64,000 bases of DNA from the NCBI GenBank assembly GCA_963989385.1, contig OZ022499.1, positions 80,713,903 through 80,777,902 on the forward strand. The letters run 5' to 3'. The DNA comes from Ctena decussata (lineage: Eukaryota > Mollusca > Bivalvia > Lucinida > Lucinidae). A program made the translations under genes and the position numbers. The notes under the pieces were generated by a model. That model had not been told where the DNA came from and made no database searches. It was given only the letters and a program-made list of their open reading frames with translations. Below, one piece after another: positions 48,336 to 59,619 of this stretch (position 1 is the stretch's first letter; the number at the start of each line of letters is the position of its first letter).

Positions 48336-49320
48336 AACTTGTGAAAACACTAGAGGACACATTTTGGTTCCAATCCTCATGAAATGTAGTGAGAATGTTT
48401 ATTTCTATAAAATCTAGGCCAAATTTAAAACTAGGTCATGTCAGATCTAAAGTAGGTCACTGGGTCAAATGGTAGAAAAGCCTTGTGTACACCCAAAAGG
48501 GACAGTTTTGATCCAATCTCCAAGAAATCTTGTCAGGATGTTTATCTCTAGAAAATCTAGGCTAAGTTTGAAACTGGATCTTGTCCAGTTAAAAATTAGG
48601 TCAAATCTTAAAAGGTCCTTATATACATTCTATAGGGCACAGTTTTGATCCAGTCTTCATGAAACTTTTGTCAGAATATTTATCTGCATGATATGTAGGC
48701 CAGGTTCGAGTCTGAGTCATTTTGGGGTAAAAACTAGGCCACTAGGTCAAATCTTAGAAAATCCTTGTGTGCTAATTAGAAGTTTCATTTTACATAGAAT
48801 CTTTGTGGAACTTTGTCAGATTATGTGTCATTTTAGGCAATGTTTTGGATTGTATGGTATGGAGTTTGTGTAATTAAATGCTTTCACAGTTTTCAGTGGA
48901 TCTTTTTCAATCTTCCCATACATATTATGGACATGTTTAAGATGTGCATGTGGGTTTCAATGGGGCTTGAATCATTTTTATGCCCCCATCTGTCTGTCTG
49001 TCTGTCTGTATGTCACACTTTACGATATAGAGTTTGTGTAATCATCCAACAGTTTTCAATGGATCTTTTTCAAATTTTGCATACTTATTGTTGACATATG
49101 GTCAGGGGGCATTAAGATTTGCCTCTGTCTGTCTGTCCCTCTGTCCATCCGTTCGTCACACTTTACGGTATAGAGTTTGTGTAATCAAGTCCTCCCACAG
49201 TTTTCAATGGATCTTCTTCAAACTGTGCATACTTGTTGTTGACATATTGAAGATGTGCATGTTTGTTTTTGATGGAGCTAAATTTAGTTTTGACAGAATT
49301 TTAACCTATTTGAACTTAGT
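48336..49320 (+). mobile_element. Two adjoining array-type elements
   Basis: Bases 48336-48790 hold three units related to those at 40094. Bases 48978-49320 hold about two units of roughly 160-185 bp starting with ATGCCCCCATCTGTCTGTCT and including TATAGAGTTTGTGTAATCA and TTTTCAATGGATCTTTTTC. A related piece returns at 51640. No gene is encoded. Confidence 0.5.
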
Positions 49321-51386
49321 CATTTAAGGCCAATTTTTGGCTTGCCGTCTCGGCGGCAAGCCTGTATTCAAGTGGTTTAGTGATACCGAGTTATTTTCGG
49401 AAGAAACGATACGTCACACTTAGTCGGAAAATAGCTGGAGAGTGTGTACTGCAACGATTCGTTCTAAACTTTTTTAGGGCCGCAATATTAAGCCAAAGAG
49501 ATTGGAAAGCTCGTTTGAAACTGCATTTCTTCATTATTTTCTTCAGAGACATAACAAACAAAGACTTCATCCGAAATTGTCTATTTTTATCCATATCCGA
49601 TTTACCTCATCTGCTAAAAATAACCGATGGAAACTTTTCTTCTATTTTTGATACTACATGTACTTTTTTAATATTTCCGTTAAAAGCACGTTTTTCTTTT
49701 ACAAAGTGCCTTGAACTTTGCCACATTTTTTTTGCTTTTTATCAACTGATTGCATTACAAATGAAACTCTGAATTTAATGCAAAGTATTTGGCTTTGCAG
49801 CCGAAGAAATATACCAAAACCTGTGTAAGAAACAGTGTTTATATATAGCAATAGCGCAAAGCATTAGCTTTTCCAAAAATCATGCAGCGGCATCGCGAAA
49901 AATAGGCCTTAGGGCATCGCATAAGCTGATTGGTCAGAGCAGCCGGCACCCTGTCCAGCGCCGGTGCATTCATGGGATCTGATCAGTCTTTTTCGGCATA
50001 TATACTCTTCATGATGATCCATGATGAAAATATCTTTTATGCTGAGGATAGACTGATAAGACTGCGCTTATGCCGGAGTGGACTGATCTGTGTATCTGTA
50101 AAAACTGAAAGAGCAGAGTTCAAATTTATTGTTTAGATTTAGAAACAAGCGCCTTTGACGATTTTCTTCCCTTATCACATTAACTGAAATTTTTTTTTTC
50201 CATCTATCTATGTGTGTGGCTTGCTTATATATAGAACTGACCACTGAACTGACCGTGTTATGTATGTAAAAGTCGGTAATGTCGGTGAGTACTTAGTGCT
50301 TACGCATTGCAACAGGCCTTTCCATGGCACAAAGCGATATATTATGTACACATTTTTAGCATCTGATAAATTTCCTTTTGGCCATCAACATGTTCATGAA
50401 TAGCCTGTACAATGATACAGAAAAAGGGGAATTCAGAATTGTTAACATTTGAAACTCAGAATTGTTAAAATTTGAAACTGTTAGGGTTTGATTGACAGCT
50501 TTATGACAACGGAGGGGTTGGTTGGTTGGTGCGGTGATGCTGGGTATAACTTCCAGTGCCGGGGCGTCCTACTTATTTGGATTATAGTAGAACAAGGGCC
50601 TACTGTGTTTTCAGTAGGTGCGGGTTGGGGTGTGTGGATATTTTTCTTGCTTTTATAACACTCTCGTTCAGCTATACAAATGTACTGAGAAATATTTACA
50701 CTCGTCGACGATTTCCTTAGATGAACCTATACTGGGCTGACGATATTCATACATTCACGAACAACTCACATTCATGCAATCTTACGCGTAAGCAACGTCA
50801 CGGATAATTCAAATAGATGATTGGCCGACGTAACGTTTGATATACGTCATGTCATAGTGACGGCTGCTGTACTTCATTACCAAACACGTTGGTTAATAAC
50901 TATTCTTTGTCCTTTGCTTGGCGTTAAATTAGTCAGAACTTCACGAATGAGTAAAAAAAAATGATGTAAAAACATTGCATAAATATAAAAGATAAATTTC
51001 ATTTGTCGGGAGTTCATGGAAATACGAACACAATAGGTTCCGTGCTTTGTTGTTCCCAAATGGTGTAAAGCAAGTTATTGTCCATACAATAACAGCATGC
51101 ATTTTCTTCTTAGAGTGTCAAATTTTGTTCAAGTCACTGCCACTGATGCCACTTAAACCAAAAATAAACTTCAGTAAATATTGATTTATTTCTTCTTTTG
51201 ATGCCAAGTTCAGATGTGCCAAGATTCCATAGACATGGGTTTGAAACCGTCTTTACTCAAATTTTGATTCAGACTGAATGTGACTCAACAGCCGTAAAGA
51301 AAAGACTTGAAATAGGTCCATATAGTTATTTTCCATGAGACATGGCTAACGGCTGGCCAAAATGTTGGAAAACTTTGTTGTTGTTG

Positions 51387-51418
<32 letters not shown>

Positions 51419-51595
51419 CCTCAATTTGTTTTTCAAATAAATTCTACACTTGTTTTTACCTTACACCCGTGGATAATACCACCATTCAAGAAGTTAGATA
51501 CTAAATACTTTGCTAAATAAAAGTAAGCAACAGAAAGTACACTAACAATCGGGTTCACTTCAATAACAACTCATGAAAATTCCTCTGTTTTAGCT
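49321..51595. other. Long stretch without a supported gene
   Basis: GGCTTGCCGTCTCGGCGGCAAGCC at 49339-49362 is a hairpin that may head another repeat. The 130-codon frame at 49380-49772 has low-complexity, Phe-rich content and no motif. A (GT)n run lies at 51388-51415. A TTGGTTGGTTGG patch lies at 50517. Confidence 0.4.
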
Positions 51596-51776
51596 GTGCA
51601 AGCCTTCCTTTTAAAAGGAAATTTTATTTGCATTGTAGGGTATGGAGATGGTGTAATCAACTCCTCCCACAGTTTTCAACGGATCTTTTTCAAATCTTGC
51701 GTTCTTATTGTGGACATGTTGAAGATATGTGTGTGGGTTTTTGATGGGCTAGAATTAATTTTGACAGAATATTGGC

Positions 51777-53812
51777 CTTTTGAACTTAGTCATTTTGGGC
51801 AAATGTTTTGGTTAAAGCTTTATAAAGCCCAATATCTCCTAAACCCATTGATGGATTCCTTTGATACTTGCACTGTAGTTAAATATTGGTCCAGAGTTTC
51901 CAAGGTACTACCCCCACCCCACTCAGTGACCTTGATGTCAAGGCCATAGACGTAGAAAATTGTCTTTTAATTGATTGGTTGTTTTGTTTAAAGTCTTTTA
52001 AGACACATATCTCCTGAACCCAGCGATGAATTCTTTTTATATTTCCACTTTAGTTAGATATTAGTCCAAAGTTTTACAGAGTTCTCCCCCAACCCGATCA
52101 GTGATCTTGGTGTCAAGGTGAGGGACTTTGGAAATTTGGTCTTTATTAAAGTTTTCTAATTGTAAACTGATTCATAATGCTTAGCACAGATTTAGTATAC
52201 ATTTGAACTGATGTTAGACCCTTTTTTGAATTTTTACAAAACACTATATACTAACCCCACTGGATGACCTTGAAGGTCATCGACTTAGAATTTTGTCTTA
52301 AAGATTTTGGTTAACGTTTTATATTTATGAAGACATAATTTCACAGTGCCAAGATGGTCTCAGTTGATGCTAATACTTGGACTGATGTTAGATAAAGGTT
52401 CAAAGTTTTGATACATCCTAGCCACCCCCCCCCACCCCTACCTCTAAGTTCTTTGACCTCAAGCTCATGGACTTTGAAATTTCATGTGGATTTTTTTATT
52501 TTAATTTTATTTTAAGACTTATTTCTGAGATAGCTTTTGTTTATAAATGTGTTGTCATTATGGACATGATTGCCTGAATTTTTAGCTCACCTGAGCCGAA
52601 GGCTCACAGGTGAGCTTATGGTATAGGCAGGCATCCGTCGTCCGTCCGTCCGTCTGTCCGTCCGTCAACATTTTCAAACGACCTCTCCTCTGAAACTACA
52701 AGGCCCATTGTTACCAAATTTCATATATAGCATCTATAGGCAGGGGGAACCAATAATACTGTTTTTTATCCAAATCGCTTTAGAACTTTGGTCTTTTGAA
52801 CTTAGTCATTTTGGGCAAATGTTTTGGTTAAAGCTTTATAAAGCCCAATATCTCCTAAACCCATTGATGGATTCCTTTGATACTTGCACTGTAGTTAAAT
52901 ATTGGTCCAGAGTTTCCAAGGTACTACCCCCACCCCACTCAGTGACCTTGATGTCAAGGCCATAGACGTAGAAAATTGTCTTTTAATTGATTGGTTGTTT
53001 TGTTTAAAGTCTTTTAAGACACATATCTCCTGAACCCAGCGATGAATTCTTTTTATATTTGCACTTTAGTTAGATATTAGTCCAAAGTTTTACAGAGTTC
53101 TCCCCCAACCCGATCAGTGATCTTGATGTCAAGGTGAGGGACTTTGGAAATTTGGTCTTTATTAAAGTTTTCTAATTGTATACTGATTCATAATGCTTAG
53201 CACAGATTTAGTATACATTTGAACTGATGTTAGACCCTTTTTTGAATTTTTACAAAACACTATATACTAACCCCACTGGATGACCTTGAAGGTCATCGAC
53301 TTAGAATTTTGTCTTAAAGATTTTGGTTAACGTTTTATATTTATGAAGACATAATTTCACAGTGCCAAGATGGTCTCAGTTGATGCTAATACTTGGACTG
53401 ATGTTAGATAAAGGTTCAAAGTTTTGATACATCCTAGCCACCCCCCCCCCCCACCCCTACCTCTAAGTTCTTTGACCTCAAGCTCATGGACTTTGAAATT
53501 TCATGTGGATTTTTTTATTTTAATTTTATTTTAAGACTTATTTCTGAGATAGCTTTTGTTTATAAATGTGTTGTCATTATGGACATGATTGCCTGAATTT
53601 TTAGCTCACCTGAGCCGAAGGCTCACAGGTGAGCTTATGGTATAGGCAGGCATCCGTCGTCCGTCCGTCCGTCTGTCCGTCCGTCAACATTTTCAAACGA
53701 CATCTCCTCTGAAACTACAAGGCCCATTGTTACCAAATTTCAAATATAGCATCTATAGGCAGGGGGAACCAATAATACTGTTTTTTATCCAAATCGCTTT
53801 AGAACTTTGGTT
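51777..53812 (+). repeat. Near-identical tandem duplication, unit ~1017 bp
   Basis: Bases 51777-52793 and 52794-53812 agree except for a few point changes (for example TTTCCACTTTAG/TTTGCACTTTAG, TTGTAAACTG/TTGTATACTG) and the length of a C-run. TTGG lies at all three breakpoints. The unit joins the tail of one array element to the head of another, so the head palindrome occurs at both 52580 and 53600. Confidence 0.85.
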
Positions 53813-55426
53813 GCTATGGCAACTTAAAGTTTCCATTGACTTGTATGGGAAAAATTGAAAATTTGCATTTATTGCTATTTCTCTGCAGATAATTTGATAA
53901 ATCTTTTACAGAAATGTTCCTTGAGTAGTTCTCTATCAGCCACATGAAATTTATGTTAATTGCACAATTTGGCTGGTTGCCATGGCAACCGAATGGTTAA
54001 AAGTAGAAAAAAATATTCAAAATCATCTTCTCAGAAACTATGCAACCAATAAAGCTCAAACTTCACAGAAAGGATCTTGGTACTATCCTCTATAAAAATA
54101 CTGTTTTTCTTGGCAATTGCTTTAGCAGTTTGGTTGCTATGGCAACTTAAAGTTGCCATTGACTTATAATGGGAAAATGGAAAATTTGCATTTATTGCTA
54201 CGTCACTGCATATATTTTGACAAAACTTTCATAGAAATTTTACTTGAGTAATCCCAAAACCAGCCATATCAAATTTATGCAAATTGAGCTATTTGGCTGA
54301 TTGCCATTGCAACCGAATGGTTAAAAATAGAAAAATATTCAAAAATCATCTCCTCAGAAACTATGCAACCAATAAAGCTCAAACTTCACAGAAAGGATCT
54401 TGGTACTACCCTCTATTAAATTACTGTTTTTCTTGGCAATTGCCCCAGCAGTTTGGTTGCTATGGAAATTGAGCTATTTGGCTGATTGCCATTGCAACCG
54501 AATGGTTAAAAATAGAAGAACTTTAAAATATCATTTTTGCAGAATCTATGTGGCCAGTAAAGCTCAAACTTTACAGAAACGATGTTAGTACTAGCCTCTA
54601 TAAAAATACAGTTTTTCTTGGCAATTGCCCCAGCAGTTTGGTTGCTATGGCATTGCATTGACTCTTAATGGGAAAATGGAAAATTTGCATTTATTGCTAT
54701 GTCACTGCAGATATTTTGACAAAACTTTATAGAAATGTTCATTGAGTAGCCATATCAAATTTATGCAAATTGAGCTATTTGGCTGATTGTCATTGCAACC
54801 GAATGGTTAAAAATAGAAAAATTTTAAATATCATTTTTGCAGAAACTGTGGCCGGTAAAGCTCAAACTTTACAGAAACGATCTTAGTACTAGCCTCTATA
54901 GAATTGCTGTTTTTCATGGCAATTGCTTCAGCAGTTATGTTGCTATGGCAACTTATAGTTTCCATTGACCTATAATGGGAAAAATGGAAATCCGCAATTT
55001 TTGCTATCTCACTGCAGTTATTTGGATTTTTTTCCTACAGAAATGTTTCTTGAGTAGTCCTCTATGATTCATATTCATATTAATTATGTCCAAATCACCG
55101 AATTTGATTAGTTGCCATGATGGCAACATAAAGAAAATTTTTTTTGAAAAAATATTCAAAAATCTTTCCTCAAAAACTGTATATTGGGATGAAGCTGATA
55201 CTTTGCATGCATGTTCATGACATTAGCCACTACATAAATATTGTTTTCTATTATTGTTGCCCACGTGGTTTCATTGCTATGGCATTTTAAAGTTTCCATA
55301 GACTAACAACTCAGTCAAAGTTGAAATTAGGCCACATTGTACAATTTACTTTATAGAGTTACCTACCCTTGAGTGCTGAGGATGAATGGACTCAGGTGAG
55401 CTACAGGACCAATGGTCCTCTGGTTA
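53599..55426 (+). mobile_element. Palindrome-headed element with TTGGTTGCTATGGCAAC units
   Basis: It starts with the palindrome AGCTCACCTGAGCC / GGCTCACAGGTGAGCT (53604) and a CCGTCCGTCCGTCTGTC run. Tandem units follow, up to about 320 bp, with TTGGTTGCTATGGCAAC, GGGAAAATGGAAAATTTGC and CAACCGAATGGTTAAAA. It ends with ACTCAGGTGAGCTACAGGAC and a second hairpin, ACCAATGGTCCTCTGG. CTCACCTGAG and its complement at the two ends could act as termini. No coding sequence is present. Confidence 0.6.
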
Positions 55427-56010
55427 TTCATAGCAGTCCACTCCACCAAAGCGACTGTGTGATGGGCAAGCACCTGTTCAGGCGAGCTATGCTGTCAGGC
55501 AACAGCTCTTGTTCTGAGACTTGCAGTAAATGTTCAGAGTAATAAAAGCCCCATGTGTTGCTCAAATTTATCCCATGTGGGTTATCTGCTCCTGCCCCCA
55601 GGCTATATACATGCATAAAATCTTGATAAAGCTATAGAAACTAATACAGTTAAATAGATTTTTTGTAACTTTCCCCTGATAGAAGTAATGAAAGCTTCTT
55701 AAGGGGATCAAATTTGGCCCTGAGGTGGGCTATCTGCTCCTGCCTTGCAGTCACATCTGTGTATAAATTCACTGAAAAATTATATAATTAAAGTGTAAAG
55801 TGATTTATTGCAAACTAACAGCAAGTGATCAGAATAATGAAATGTCCTGTCATGACATTTTTGTTCCATGAGGTTAGGCTGCCCCTACCTTGGGGTAATA
55901 ATACCAAGAAAAAATATATCAGGAAAAAACTTTGCAGTGGTTGGGTTAAAATTACGTAGTTATTTGCAGTTATGATTTTCCATTGATATGTTGGTTTGCT
56001 TTAACTTTAG
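55427..56010. repeat. Upstream of the hAT-like gene; ~180-bp direct repeats
   Basis: GGGTTATCTGCTCCTGCC (about 55578) and GGGCTATCTGCTCCTGCC (about 55728) mark two units. A relative of the start (GATGGGCAAGCACCTGTTCA) recurs near 62188. The last bases, TTTGCTTTAACTTTAG, form the splice acceptor of the next exon. Confidence 0.5.
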
Positions 56011-58586
56011 GTGCTGATGTGTATACACAGGGCCCTTCCAACAAGGCCATCATTGAAACATGGGAGAAGACAGAGTCTTTGAGTGATCTGAAAAAGATGC
56101 TTCTGTTACAGTATCCTTCTGTTTCATGGGACTGCAGTAACAGAACTTTAAACACATCAATAAGGAGACTAAACGAAAAAGCCAAACAACTGAAAAGTAA
56201 CAAAAATGAGAAACAGTACCAGCTGCTATTGGCTGCTGAATTTAATGTTCCCAAAACACCATCTGATCCCTTCATCTCCTTACCTCCAGAGTCACAGACT
56301 ATATTCAAGAAAGTGAACGAAAAAACAAACGAGGTTCTTGCAGTGAACAAGGAATTAAAGGGGGATATTGAGCATGTAGAGGCTACAAATGAAAATCTTA
56401 CCTATCAAATTAACAATTCAGAACACAAAATATCTATTTTAATGAATCTGTTAGAGATTAATAACAAAAAATATGAAAATACTCTTCACTATAAACAGGA
56501 CAGTTACAGATTGGAGGAGGAGCTGCGTCAGCTGGAAGAACAGAATTCCAATTTGGCTAGACAACTGGATGAAACAGCTGAAGAGTTGAATGATAAGAAA
56601 GACAAACTGAAAAGAATATGCACAAGAAATATCAACAAGAAACTGAAGAGGAGAGAAGAAACAATAGCCAAGCAAAGTCAGATCATCAGTGAGAAAGAGA
56701 AAGAGATTGGTAGTGTGAAAGCTGAGTGTGAGGAGAGAGGTACTGAAGTGAAAAATTTACAGAAAGAAAAGAAGAATTTACTTGTTAAAGTATGTAGGTT
56801 ACGCAAGTCTAGAGATAGAACTGTTGTTGAGATTAATGAAGGTTTAATTGAAGATTTAAAAGCAGAAATTAAAGGTAAGGAGAAGGAAATTATAGAACTA
56901 CAACAGACAAATGCCATTTTAAGGGACCCAATGATAGAATCATTTCAAGATGGTAAATTTTCTAATGAAATTCGATCCACCATTATGTCCTTAATCACAG
57001 AATGTGGAGTCAGCCAAAACAAAGTAAATGATGTAATAAAAATTGTTCTTAAGAATTTGACAGGTAAAACACTTTCCAGGCTACCAAGTGCAGGAGTGAA
57101 GAGCAGGTTGATGGTGGAAGCAAAGAGGGTTGCCCATAGTCAGGTTGTCGAGGCCATGTTGACCAGCCAAGGACAGGATCTGAAAGGTAATACCTTACAT
57201 GAAGATGGCACTTCAAAGTTTCACAGGCACTTTCAGTCATTTCAAATAACAACCTCTGAAGGAACAACATTATCAGTAGGTTTGTCTGAGGTTGCTAGGG
57301 GTGATGCTAGCACCTTAGTATCAGAATTCAATACCCTTATAAAAGACTTAGCACAGTCTATTGATCCATCAAAATCAGAAGGTCGTAACACTGATGTTGC
57401 TAAGCTCATTGTGTCCATAATTGCTACAATGTCAGATCAAGGGTCTGTCAAACCAGTTTTCAAAGAAAAATTAAAGAAGATCAGAGAAGACCTGTTGCCT
57501 GTTGTGTTCCAGCACTGGGACACACTTCCACCTGAAACAAAACAGGAAATGGGTACTTTGTTCTCCTTTTTCTGCAAGATGCATATTTTTGTCAATATGG
57601 CTAATAAGACTGATAAGTGTCTGACACAATTCGAAAGAAATATTATTTCTACTGGACGAAATCCTTATTCCTTTAGCTGGAATGAAAGTGGAGCTGTCCG
57701 ACTGGTACGTACAGTTAGTAAGGCTCTAACTAGTCACGGATGTGAGAAGTCAGGGGTTGGTGGTCATTTTTTAACGTACCTGAAAGAAAAGGGCATTGAC
57801 AACAAATTGATTACTTTTCGGGGACATCGTTTCAATCATCTATTCTATGCTTCAGGTGCAACTTTCTTTCACCTTACTGACATAAAAGATTTCCTGCTGA
57901 AGTGGTCAGATCCAAATGAGCTGTTGAAAAGTATCAGATTTGATGTTGAGGAAATCGTTTATGTCAGTGGGATAAGAGCTCTGGGTATCATTGACAAAGT
58001 TGTCACTGGGCCGCTGTGGCGTCTCGTTGAAAATTCCCCAAATATCCTTGCCTTAAACAAGCAACTGAATCAGCTGAAGATTCAGTTGGAGCAATGGGCC
58101 AGAGATGCGAGTCCTGTTCTTTCAGGAGAGAGCTTGTTTGATGAGCAAGAGGCAAGCATCAACAAAGATGATGTCTATGAATGTCTCATTGCCCCAACTG
58201 AAAATCCAGTTCTAGATACATATACTCAAATGGCTCTTGAGCTGTGTTTTGGTGGTATGTTGCTAATTTTGGAGAGGCAGGCAAAGGATCAACTACCAGG
58301 TGGTAAGTATTGGGACAAAGAGCAACCAACATTGGGTAGGGTTTCAACAGTTCCATCAACAAATACTGCCTCTGAAAGAGATTTTGCGCAGCTTGATATG
58401 CTTATGCGTGCCAAACCCTCAGCATCTACTGTAGCATATGAGTCAGTAATTATGTGGACTAACAACAAAACGTCAGCATGGCTTGCATCCCTGTCTGAGG
58501 AGGATTATAGTAAAATCTTAGACGACGCCAGAACAAATGCTCCTAGTATGTGCAAGCAAATGAAGATTAAACAAGTTATTATATGA
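56011..58586 (+). CDS. hAT-like transposase-domain protein with N-terminal coiled coil
   Basis: An open frame of about 857 codons follows the acceptor TTTAACTTTAG at 56010; an in-frame ATG at 55983 lies in the presumed intron. Counting from that ATG: residues 1-95 are basic with no known motif. Residues about 105-310 are Glu/Lys/Leu-rich heptads, a long coiled coil. Residues 340-867 hold a hAT-type pattern: HEDGTSK (D408), MSDQGS (D485), FFCKMHIFVNMA (C531xxH534), FRGHRFNH (613-619) and TASERDF (E799), followed by a conserved tail. In hAT enzymes D, D and E bind metal, and CxxH plus the SER motif are hallmarks. Here the spacing is expanded and the match is mine by eye. It may be a transposase or a domesticated relative. 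The frame ends early at a TGA because of a frameshift near 58577. Confidence 0.7.
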
Positions 58587-59295
58587 AGGTAAGTTAAAAC
58601 ATCTACATGAAAGACAGCAAAAGAAGCAGCTGCAAGAAGAAAAGGCTTATTCATCAAAAGTAAAACTGACACAAAAATTAACAGAAGCAGGGGGTTTATG
58701 GACGACTGATGAACAGCTTTTCAGTTACAAAAATGATCATTCTGAAAAAATGTTCAAGGAAGCCCTGATAACACAGATCAGTTTTAGAAAAATGGTTCTA
58801 GGCTGCAAAGGACCTAAAGAACTCTTTCAAGAGCAGTTCAAAGGTAGAGTTTACACTGTGAATGAGCTAGAAAATAATCTCAGGCAAATTATGCTATTGA
58901 ATGAAAATGCTGAAACTGAAACAGCTGAACCAAAGCTTGTATATTGTTCAACTGAAGATGCACAGGAATTGGTTGCTAGCTTAAAGTCACAATTGCAAGG
59001 AAAAGTTAAAGAAGGTAGGATGAAAATTTTGATTTCACAACAAAAAAACATGTTACCAAAAATTATTGACAACCCCATTTTGTTAGAGGGAAAACAGGTC
59101 AGGCATAAGTGTCAGGATCCACAAACAAGAGTGATAGAATGGTTGTCTGGTGAAGTCTTGAAAATTTCAAAACCTTACCCACATAATACCATCAAAACAG
59201 AATACATAATAAAGTATGAAGAAGAGCCAGAATCTGAATGGTGTTTTCCATTACTAAAAGATATGGAAAAGGGTGACTTAATTATTGATGAATGA
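58564..59295 (+). pseudogene. C-terminal part of the hAT-like protein, shifted frame, Tudor/chromo-like end
   Basis: The +1 frame opens right where the first frame closes, with LLYEGKLKHLHERQQKKQLQ continuing the sense of MCKQMKIKQ. It runs about 243 codons: a Lys/Gln/Glu-rich helix, GGLWTTDEQLFSYKN, ISFRKMVLGCK, and a last domain WLSGEVLKI, EYIIKYEEEPESEWCFPLL and KDMEKGDLIIDE. That end looks like a Tudor or chromo-type barrel (short beta strands with Trp, Tyr and acidic residues); the class is a guess. An ATG at 58750 is not the natural start. Either a one-base assembly error, a true mutation or programmed frameshifting separates the two parts. Its neighbour is the frame above, with a 23-base overlap. 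Confidence 0.65.
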
Positions 59296-59420
59296 ATAAG
59301 TTCTGGGTTTATGGATCCTGTATTGAAAGCCTAATGTGTTCACAATTTTATTGTTATTTCAACACAATATTTCTGAGCCAATAGAGAGATTACAAGGTTT
59401 GATAATTTTCCATGTCCTAA

Positions 59421-59619
59421 CAGGGCTCCAGATAAGAAGGGATAAGAAGGATAATTCAGAGGTAATTTTTCTTATTTCTTAACGAAAACACGCTGTTATC
59501 CCTCATTCGAACCGTCTTACTGAGACGGTTCTAGTGAGGGATCACAAAGTATGTCTCTATGGAAAATTAAGGATAGTTACCCTAAATTTCCCTTTTACTC
59601 TTTCTTATCTGGACCACTG
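59421..59619. mobile_element. MITE with central palindrome, 199 bp
   Basis: CAGGGCTCCAGATAAGA and CAGTGGTCCAGATAAGA (right end, complement) are the inverted ends. The centre has arms ATCCCTCATTCGAACCGTCT and AGACGGTTCTAGTGAGGGAT (59498-59542). It shares the CAG...CCAGATAA ends and the palindrome-then-ATCACAA layout with 10291-10666. No target duplication is obvious. Confidence 0.7.

Noticed and set aside
49380..49772. 130-codon gene
   Set aside because: The predicted protein is Phe- and Leu-rich without motifs, no splice or promoter signal frames it, and it follows a repeat hairpin.
52708..52965. A gene repeated at 51596-51949 and 52708-52965
   Set aside because: The identical C-termini come from the 1-kb DNA duplication in array sequence, not from a duplicated gene.
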